From the NCBI GenBank assembly GCA_009760855.2, contig WPIO01000025.1:417001-481000 (forward strand): 64,000 nucleotides of DNA, read 5' to 3'. Position 1 is the first letter of the stretch. Every line of letters starts with the position of its first letter. Below are positions 56,069-64,000 of the stretch, in pieces. Source of the stretch: Cristatella mucedo. Its lineage: Eukaryota; Bryozoa; Phylactolaemata; Cristatellidae. A program made the translations under genes and the position numbers. Below the pieces are notes generated by a model. The model searched no databases. It was not told the DNA's origin and saw only the letters and a program-made list of their open reading frames with translations.

Positions 56069-57757
56069 TGATATATCGTTTTAACTATTATTTTTCTTAT
56101 TAGTTTCAGGTCTTGCCCTCTACATGAAAACCTTGCGGGCCTTGCCCCTACGTAGAAAAATATAATAGCCGTTCTTCCCCCTGAATGCCGAATGAAAATT
56201 GCGTCTTCACCATTGCCGAATGAAAGTTGTGACTTCACCACTGGTCTCCCAACAGAGTTGTGAAGTAGACTTGTCAAAGCAAGCTGTAACCAACGCAATC
56301 GACCTCTCAGCCATTGACAAGACCAAATACGCTAGAGATGGAGGCGTGCAGCCTCTGCCTGTCTCAAATAAGAGGACCAAAATCCATGCAAATTTCCTTT
56401 CCAAGCTATGCATTCTTAAAATTTCAATGCCATGGATCGCATAGAGGTACTGAAGAAAGTTGACGGAAAAGACTAGATCCCAACAGTGCATAAGTAAGGA
56501 AAACGAATCTCAGTCTGTTTTTTGCTCCGAAAGTTGGCAGCTACCAAAAGATAGTCGAAGCGGGACTGACGCGAACTCTTGATCGCCAGATCACCAGCTC
56601 ATGAGCTCAGAGATCGTTGTGTTTTTACTAATTTAGCACGTCACTATAATCTCGCACAATCCTCCTCTCACACGTCGCACCATGGCTACCGGTGAGTTGT
56701 TAATTGAGAGCCCGGTGCACACTAGCTCATACAAGCTATCCCACGGCTATCCTTACTTAATCCCTCGAACTTGGGCTCACAAATTCGTGGAACTAGCTCT
56801 TCGAAAACGCTAGTCACCGTATTCATCCGTGGATGTTCGCAAAAAATCGCTCCGAATAAAGGAAAGCATATTGACACTTATCTTTTCTCTGGGTAAATTG
56901 TTCGACCTTCACGACTTAGGTCGTGGGTTCAAGTGCGATGTCTCAGCGCGAAGTCATCTTCATCGTCGGTGAGATGTGTCACAGCCTTCAACTTCACGTC
57001 CTCTAAATCGCTGCATTCTACTCGACCAGTCCACGTATAACCAACAGTCCAATTGTGCTTCCACAAAAGATTGGCATGTAAAAATGGCGAAAGATCGTGT
57101 ATAAAAGTCAATCTTCAAGAATGCTGTGGACCTTCACAAAAAACTCGCAAGCTTTTGCCGAGAGTCCCTTCGTTCTCTCAAGGTTTAAAATACAAACCAC
57201 AATACCTGCTCAAAGAATATCTAATGGGCTTTAAAATCAGCTCGTTGCTTAATGTCGTTGGCAGAGACAGCAAAATCTCTTCCAACCTGATCATAAATGT
57301 CTTACGGCCGTTCTTGCATGTCTCTGAAATAATTTGGAACACTAGCCGCTGGCCGTACTAGGGGCGGTATTCTAGCCAACGGATGTACTTGTTGTGTTCT
57401 TAGGGCGAATACTACTAAGGGATACATATTTGAAAGTAGCCGGTTTTTATTAGGAGCACAGCGCCGAGCAGTTGCTCCAGAGAGCACGTGCCTGGACGTC
57501 GTAGGGCGGCCTGCATGTATATCATGTCTATGGAACTGAGTGCGACGGAGCGGCCCCCTGCTGATTGACAGTAGTGGTAAGCCAAAAGGGCGGGCTGAAT
57601 AGCCGGCCCACGAGGATGGACCTTTCGAACCAAGGCCAAAGCTTCGTCAGCCCCAGCACGTTGCTCTGTGCTAAGTGACATCACAACTGAACCGGTAACT
57701 TTAGCTGCCGACCCAGCATCAATCTAGCAGAAGTGTACTCGGTAGACTCACGTTGGC
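56069..57757. other. Unassigned DNA with a SINE-1 scrap
   Basis: At 56897-56945 CACGACTTAGGTCGTGGGTT resembles the SINE-1 palindrome and B box. Nothing else recognised. Confidence 0.35.
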
Positions 57758-57945
57758 TGATAAATAAATAAAAAAATCCTAGCTGATTAAACAGCCTCTT
57801 TTTGTATAGCGACAGAAGAGCCTTTATGGCTATCACCTCTGCTTGCAGTGGTGATATAGAATCGCCCACCGCAGGAATCGAACCCACGACCTCGGTACCG
57901 AGGTCGTGAAAGCAACCGCCTTACCTAGTGTGCCATCGCGGCTCA
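57758..57945 (-). mobile_element. SINE-1 copy, best preserved
   Basis: On the minus strand: GATGGCACACTAGGTAAGG (A box), a 24-bp perfect palindrome at 57885-57908 centred on GGTACC, B box GGTTCGATTCC, GGGCGATTC, GGCTCTTCTGTCGC and the end TTTAATCAGCTAGG with T/A tail. Length about 185 bp. The A and B boxes show a tRNA-derived pol III promoter. Confidence 0.88.
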
Positions 57946-58699
57946 CAAGCTGATCGAACAGTCTCATTCAGCTGTCGATGCCTAATGACCGGGGCGGCTA
58001 CCTATCGGACTCCTACCTAGGCCAAACTTACCTAGACACCAGTGCACGAGCGGCTAGCAAACTGGCCAGTCTAAGTTTCGCTTAGCCGTTCGTCTCAGGA
58101 GGCTGCGACGTCTTCGAAGTCCCTCATGCGGCCGTCGTGCTGCGGCGGCGACGGCAGCGTGGAGCCTCGTGGAGAGGCGGGCGGGGATGCATAGGGCTCA
58201 GGCTGGTAGCTCATCCCACGGCGAGATCCGCCGACCGCTCCCAGCAGTGCCATCTATCGGGATTCTCAGCACGGAACAGTTGTTACAGATCTTTTATGTC
58301 TAAGCGCATAGCGCGCCCGCACATTCTGGCTAGGCAGTAGTTCAGGGATAGGCGAACTCGGCCCAATCAAGCTGCCTAAACAGCAGGCCGTTCGATCATT
58401 CCACTAGTAAGCGTTTCCCCAGAGTAGCCGCCTCAGTCGCATGCACACCGCACGCATTCGACCTATTCTTGCTGCTATTCCTTTGCACAGGTATACCAAA
58501 AGCGACCCAACCCACAGTAACGTCCGCAGGATAAAGTCGTAAAAGTACCCTATCAATGGCCGGGGGCCTTTCTCGGGATACCTTGCCTGGCAGGATTCTT
58601 TTACCAGTCTCACACAGCTCTCAGCATCTTAGCTCAATAGGACCGCTGTCTCAAATGACTCAGCGTCTTCCTATATCCAACGTGCCCGCCTGATTTCTT
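57946..58699. other. Unassigned intergenic DNA
   Basis: No element or gene recognised. Confidence 0.35.
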
Positions 58700-59905
58700 A
58701 TCGTGCGCCGTTCTTCTAGAGCACCTCTCATCCCGCCTGGGCATCACAGGCACTGCTCTGCAATAGTTCAGGTCTTATCTCAGTGGGAGATTCCAGAGTT
58801 TTGATTTGAATGGACAAAGATCATCCAAGGCAGCTCTGAAAATGGGGTACCTCAGGGCTCCGTGCTAGGTTTGGTTCTTTCCACGGTTTATACTCTCCCT
58901 CTTGCTGATGTGATTGCCAAGCACAATCTGGGCTTTCATTTCTATGCGGATGACACTCATTTGTACCTTTGCCTTCGAGCACCTCAAATTCTCTCAACTC
59001 ACTTGATGCATGCATTGATGACATCTGCACATGGATGGCAGCAAACTTTCCTTAACTAGACGATGATAAAACTAACTTATTAGTTATGGGCAAACCGAGT
59101 GTGATTCAGATATTGGAAAGGCTGACGCTCAAAATTGGCTCGGTCAGCTTGTTTAGATAAGGATACCACGTCTAAGTTGGTCCATGCATTCGTGACATCC
59201 CGTCTCGACTTCTGCAACTCACTGTTTACTAGCCTACCGGCATGTGCGATCAGGAGATTGCAGCTGGTGCAAAACTCTGCAGCTAGGCTTGTCTGTCGTG
59301 AGCGTCGCAGCTGCCGTATCACACCAGTTCTCACCGACCTGCACTGGCTACCAGTCAAGCAACGGATTGACTTCAAGGTTTTTTCGCTCACTTTTAGGTC
59401 ACTTCATTCTTTGGCTCCAGCAAATCTCTCAGATCTACTCCCCCACCAGGCCAAGCATCGTACCACCCACTTTTCGTAATCCAACAGTCTACAAATACCT
59501 CGTACAAACCTTAAATCCTTTGGAGACCGTGCATTTAGTTCGTATGCTCCCAAAGCCTGGAACTCCCTCCCGACCTGCGTCAGAACATCCCCTGACCTGA
59601 CCACATTTAAAAGGAACTTAAAAACACACCTATTTAGGACAACATATAGTGGGTCCCTGCGATTCGTCGTTCGTGTGCTTATGCGTGCTGACACTGTGCA
59701 TGCTGCCACTAACCACATTTGCATGCTGACCCTGTGCATGTCACCTCTAACCATGTTATTCATTTTGTTTGTTTTTCAAGCATGATTTTACTTACCATTC
59801 AATTGCATTTCCCTTTACAGCAAATGTAAAGCGACTAGAAAGAGATTGAGTTCTCTGAGGACGTTTTTATCAAGGGCATTATTATTATTGTTGTTGTTAT
59901 TATGT
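58700..59905 (+). mobile_element. LINE-A copy 5, 5'-truncated
   Basis: Plus strand: the RT active site [14 protein letters not shown], then TSRLDFCNSLFTSL, ARLVCRERRSCRITPVLTDL, NLSDLLPHQAKHRTTHFS, the shared 3' tail GTTCTCTGAGGACG and (ATT)n at the end. A few frame breaks. It is nearly as long as copy 1. Confidence 0.87.
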
Positions 59906-60698
59906 CAAAATGGCCATCCGAACTTTCAAAGCACCAATGTCAGCCAAGTTTCGATCCGACCTTTGGAGATATCGATTGTTTACTGTAGCAGTCCCCGATG
60001 AAGTCGATAATCCTTAGTGGCTTTGCTATGGGGAAGGCATTCACACACGCAGGGCAAATATTTCATTCGAGTGAGTATTCAGTGCATCATCGGCTCGGTG
60101 GTCTCTGCCCTTCTCCTGTTTATGTGCCGTATCAGCCGACGCTTACTCGTTGTTCTTTTAAATCCTTCCCCGAGACCGTAATGCCACGATCTCTTTCCTT
60201 ACTCGCATCTCTCCGATCAAAGTCAACAGCCAGACTCAAAGTTATAATCCACTTATTTCAATATCCAGCGATAAGAATAATAATTATTATAATATCTTTT
60301 TGTAGCACCATCATATAACATAATCTCTTTCATGGTTCCTTACAGATGCTGTGTTGGGAGCACTACACGATAATGGACGGTGGTTCTCGTGTAATTCAGG
60401 TGCTGCTAATAATATCTAGAGCTGTGACTATCGGGGTAGTCTGAGTCAAGTGCAACATTTCGAACGTGTCCTGCGGCCAGCCGTGGTTCGCCGAGAGATA
60501 GAGATAGAGAGAGAGAAAGAGCGTTCAGCGCTGCGAAGTTGACAGAGCGAGCATGCAAAAGCCGACTGCTCTCACTTGGTAGGTTACACGTCGAGAGCAG
60601 CACGCCGTGCTCAGAGCACTGTCTAAGAGCCCCATTAGCCTCCGATATGAGGACACGATCTGCAAACATGCAGCAGCCCTCGGCTGCTCAACTGCAGA
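59906..60698. other. Unassigned DNA after LINE-A5
   Basis: Contains short ATT-rich and GA-rich runs only. Confidence 0.35.
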
Positions 60699-60840
60699 GC
60701 TGGTTTGGTCCAGCGGTTAAGGTGCTCGCCCCGGCCAAGGTCAGGCTGAGGTCATTTGCTGGGGCCCCAAGGCACACATGTGAAGCGCCCGAATAGAGAT
60801 TAATTTCTCTTGGGGCGCTATACAAATGAGTTATATTTCA
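60699..60840 (+). mobile_element. SINE-2 copy d, best preserved
   Basis: Head TTTGGTCCAGCGGTTAAGGT GCTCGCC, then a GAGGTCATTTGCTGGGGCCC block in the B-box position, then GCGCCCGAATAGAGATTAAT and TCTCTTGGGGCGCTATACAA. The tail matches the LINE-A 3' end. Confidence 0.8.
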
Positions 60841-60959
60841 CTGAACCTCGAGTTACTGTAGGTGCCCAAGTAGCTGCCGCCGGTGCCCTCGGCTATCTCC
60901 GTCTGCAACCCGACTCACTTGCTGCCCAGTAAGGGTCGTCGCTCAGATGTAGGGTGCCT

Positions 60960-61090
60960 TCTTTCCGTGACTCAGGTCGCGGGTGCGAGTCACGAAGTGG
61001 GCAATCCTTTCTTTCCCACTGTGCAAGCTAGTGATAGCCGCTAGAGCCCCTCTGACGCCAGATAAATGAAGCTGTTGAATCGGCTTACAT
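60960..61090 (+). mobile_element. SINE-1 copy, head truncated
   Basis: GTGACTCAGGTCGCGGGTGC, GGGCAATCC, TAGAGCCCCTCTGACGCC and GCTGTTGAATCGGCT follow the SINE-1 body. Confidence 0.6.
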
Positions 61091-62784
61091 TCTTTTTTTA
61101 ATGGATCTACATATTAATTCGCAGGCCTCGAAGACGCAGTCGATTGCCAGCGATCCTCTGCCGCTATCGGTACGAGCGTCGGCTTGCTGACCGGCAGACG
61201 AACTAACAGCATGGTTTACACAGCGAGTCTTGCTACTTACCCGATTCTGTCCCACTCGAGTCTTCAGGGTAAACGTCACCAAAACTTGGGGGGATGGCGG
61301 CCCAAGACTTAGGAAATACTAAACGAGGACTCAGCAGCCAAACGTGGTTCTACTCCGTGGCCAAGACTTAAGCAAGACGCAACAAACAGCCAATCATAAT
61401 CGCCCTCAAGGACGCACCGCCTAAATTGCTTTTAAAGCTTGGCGGACGACTCGACCGGCGAAATAGTCATAACTTTTCTCCAGTCGCTGTTTAAGGGACA
61501 CCAGGAGCTCATCGTGCATGAAAAAAATAGAGAGGCGGAGGGCGAAGCAAGGCAGTCGTGGAAGGTAGAAATTCACTTGGGGGTGCATTGCGGAAGGCCG
61601 TTTTCTAGCCCCCAAACAAACGGAATTTCCCCGTGATCACTCGGGGAACCCAGCAAGCAGGAAGCCAGACTTAGATGAAGACGGATCTCGTACACTTCTT
61701 TCAAGGAGAAAGACTGAAGTAGGACAGAAATAGGACAGAGGCAGGTATGAAGCAAGACTCACCGTGTAACCCGACTTTATTCCGAACTCGCAGTGTGTCC
61801 CTCGGCTATTCGGTCTGGACAGACGCTCCTCTTCCTTTACTCTTTTGTTCTCGCTCTCCGCAGTCACGCCTTTGGTATTAAATAGTGATTGTATCTCGGG
61901 CGCCGGCTTAGTAGTCCGACACACATCCCCAAACCACGTTTTATGCAGTCGCGGACTTTCAGCACGCTCCTAAATCAACTAGCCGGCGGTCAACTTTCTA
62001 AATCTCCTTCTCATAGTGTCGCTTAAATCGTCTTTGCGATCCAGCTTTTTGAAGCGAGATCCTGTAGGTGTAGCACCAGAGCAGTTTCCCGAGACGCTTC
62101 TACCGACTTCGACAATCCAAGCGCTTACCGGATACCCAGCCGCCGGCCGTTCGAAGAATCGATTTATCATGAGCAGTCGCAGCCACCGCTTACCGGATAT
62201 TCAGGTCAGAGGTCAGATCTGGTGCATAAATGTGCACGTCCTACATTCGGTCAGCCACTCGTCCCAGTGTTGGCTATTCTTCGCTTGCGGTTCACTCTCT
62301 GTGTGGGCTCGCGCACCGGTCGGGCGGGCCTGTAACAGGCGATAGCGACGTGTGCCGGTGCCGCCTGCGCCGGCTTTACAGTGAGCCCCACTGCGAACAG
62401 GTGAGAGGCACCGCAAACGAACGCTTAGGTCGCCAGGTCTCCAGAGTAGTGGGGCGCGTGCGCCTTCAGCAGTCTGAGCGTTACGCATCGCGCTATGCAT
62501 CCCCGATTGCGACTGCACATGCCGTCTGCGGCCTAGGGCGGCTCGCGCCGAACGCCTCTCGTATGAGGTCAGCGGGCGCGAAGTCAAACTGGGTCACGTC
62601 GGTGCGCCAGCCGGGGCAGCAGACGAGCCAGCTGCTGCCCCGGCTGACCTGCGCCTCCCGTCGCAGTATGCTTAGCTCGTGCTGGACGCGATTGTGTCCC
62701 GGCGGCGTCGCTTCCGCATATCGCGCCTAGCGCGAGTTCACAGCGAACGGCTGCGTACGCATAAGGCGTACGTACCCGACTTAA
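61091..62784. other. Unassigned DNA, GC-rich after 62300
   Basis: A minus-strand segment at 61.6-61.9 kb with a GTGAGT donor is noted but not called. No gene recognised. Confidence 0.3.
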
Positions 62785-63010
62785 CATTTGTACCTTGCTG
62801 GAGCTGCGGTGTAAACTGTGACGCACTAAGAGGTTGTGCCGAGTCCCCCCCCCGGCACCCCTACCGCAGCCTCTACTCTCTCTCATCTCTAGTACCTTGC
62901 TGGAGCTGCGGTATAAACTGTGCCGGGCTGGTGCCCTGCCTGCGGTGTAAACTGCACTCAGAGGCTTGTGGTTGTGCCGGCCCCCGGCCCCCGGCACCCC
63001 TACCGCAGCC
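62785..63010 (+). repeat. Tandem repeat encoding CxxC-type peptides
   Basis: Three units share CTGGAGCTGCGGTGTAAACT or close variants, at about 62791, 62892 and 62931, followed by TTGTGCCG and CGGCACCCCTACCGCAGCCT blocks. In one plus frame they read VPCWSCGVNC, VPCWSCGINC and VPCLRCKLH. The surrounding frame (62679-63137) is open for 152 codons. Whether it is translated is unknown. Confidence 0.6.
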
Positions 63011-63149
63011 TATCCGTGCGGTCTGCGTGCACCGAGCCCGAGCGCGAGCCGAAGCCGCCAAGCAGCCAAGCCTGTTGACGCTGTACAGATTTTCACTAGC
63101 AGCATTGATATGCTTTCCTTATAGTACGTACATGTAATGTGCCTAGAAT

Positions 63150-63452
63150 TGTAATGTAATGTATCTCCGTCTGTGACTCCGCAAAGTCATAAAGACAATG
63201 TGCGTGTTACGCAGGAGAGTTTTGTATAGCGCACTCACAGCCTAAGCGGCTTTCGGTACGCATTCGGTAGCCAACAGACTTCGTCTCACGCAACAAAGAG
63301 AAAGTGGGAAGCATAGCAGAGTCAGGAGAGCAGTTGAGGTAGTGACTAGCATAGAAGTAGCAGCTCAGGACCGCTGAAAAAGGTGTGCCATAGTCGGCAG
63401 TAGGAGAGTAGTTGTCGTTGCGCAAGAATTGTGGAAGCGAGTTCCACAGTCT
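63150..63452 (-). mobile_element. LINE-B copy 5, 3' end
   Basis: About 90% alike to 23170-23480 by eye, with the same GGAGATACATTACA end and the same NSLPQFLRNDNYSP C-terminus. Confidence 0.82.
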
Positions 63453-63525
63453 AATAAGTGATTCAGCTCTCTGTGGGCGCGATACAATCGTCTTTATTAT
63501 TATAATAATTATTATTATGTTTCCT
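63453..63525 (+). repeat. Solo LINE-A/SINE-2 type tail next to LINE-B5
   Basis: GTGATTCAGCTCTCTGTGGG, CGCGATACAATC and an (ATT)n run, joined directly to the broken edge of LINE-B5. Confidence 0.55.
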
Positions 63526-64000
63526 GCATGCAGCGAGCCTTGACGCCGGATTTTCTCTCGTTGCATAAGCAGGCATTAGAGCTGCAGCCAACTGCTGCTT
63601 CTATTCACAGTCACCTGTTTGGCTGGTCATTCGGCCGGCTCGGGTTCCTTGAGGTTAATTTAGAGGATGACTTTTGACTATTTGCCCTGTAGAGCATGGC
63701 TGCTGGTTTCCGTGCATTCTGATCTGCCTTTTCATTTTTAGCCGTGTACTTTTTATTCAGTTCCGTGCATCGGTTTGGTAAACTGATCACCTTCCAGAGC
63801 AATTGATCATCTGAGTGATGCTTGCTGGGGAGTCTTTGGGTTTACAAGTTGATAGTTATGACGGGTTGGGTATGAATTTGCAATAGCAGGGCGCTATGAG
63901 ATCTTTCTAAGCACTTTTCATTAGCTGGAAGTGATGACAAAAGGCGAAAGGCTAGCATGCCTAGGCTCAGAAAGAAACGGTTAAGCAGACGAAGCAAACG
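63526..64000. other. Unassigned DNA at the window end
   Basis: No gene or element recognised. Confidence 0.35.

Noticed and set aside
57758-57945. tRNA gene
   Set aside because: A and B boxes are present but no full cloverleaf; it is the head of a SINE with many copies here.
61260-61930. LTR-like segment on the minus strand
   Set aside because: Promoter-like and AATAAA-containing sequence, but no second copy, no coding partner and no clear ends. The same holds for 23.8-24.35 kb on the plus strand.
62540-62700. EMI-domain-like CCPGWR on the minus strand
   Set aside because: Isolated hexapeptide in GC-rich DNA, no splice sites or other EMI features.

Overview
The window is nuclear DNA of a multicellular animal, almost certainly an invertebrate. 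It has spliced genes with GT-AG and a few GC-AG introns, many decayed LINE reverse transcriptases of the L2/CR1 type, two tRNA-derived SINE families, a Helitron relic, a hAT-type miniature element and very long (GA)n, (CA)n and (TA)n microsatellites. I see no operons, CRISPR array, rRNA or convincing tRNA gene. The species cannot be named from the sequence. The pairing of ciliary genes with a secreted PAN plus fibrinogen-domain protein fits a marine invertebrate.

Four host genes can be read exon by exon, all on the minus strand, and in each model the splice phases close from ATG to stop. (1) 5956-22583: an EFCAB6-like multi-EF-hand axonemal protein, 13 exons, 932 aa. (2) 28012-36329: LARP7, the 7SK RNA-binding La-related protein, 11 exons, 634 aa. 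(3) 40845-42033: DNAL4, an LC8-family axonemal dynein light chain, 3 exons, 109 aa. (4) 48082-51884: a secreted protein with signal peptide, PAN/Apple-like domain, a 40-nt micro-exon and a C-terminal fibrinogen-related domain, 4 exons, 332 aa. EFCAB6 and DNAL4 both belong to motile cilia. LARP7 lies between them. I found no plus-strand host gene.

Layout: 1-2100 unassigned; 2.1-3.9 kb LINE-A; 3.9-5.9 kb EFCAB6 downstream flank; 6-22.6 kb EFCAB6, whose introns hold microsatellites, SINEs, LINE pieces and a minisatellite; 22.6-27.2 kb GC-rich upstream flank, a LINE-B copy and unassigned DNA; 27.2-36.3 kb a LINE piece and LARP7, whose last exon lies between two near-identical inverted arms; 36.3-40.8 kb mostly unassigned with LINE relics; 40.8-43 kb DNAL4 and its GC-rich upstream region; 43-47.6 kb LINE tails, microsatellites, Helitron relic, SINE and a nested pair of LINE-A copies; 48-52 kb the PAN-fibrinogen gene; 52.5-64 kb mainly LINE-B, LINE-A, SINEs, a hAT-type element and unassigned DNA.

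The points most worth a second look are the inverted duplication around the last LARP7 exon, the two GC-AG introns, the mirror-like minisatellite interrupted by a LINE in EFCAB6 intron 4, the SINE-2 family that shares its tail with LINE-A, and the strong strand bias of the (GA)n tracts in introns. I did not find a previously undescribed multi-gene system. Comparisons with vertebrate proteins are from memory; no search was run.
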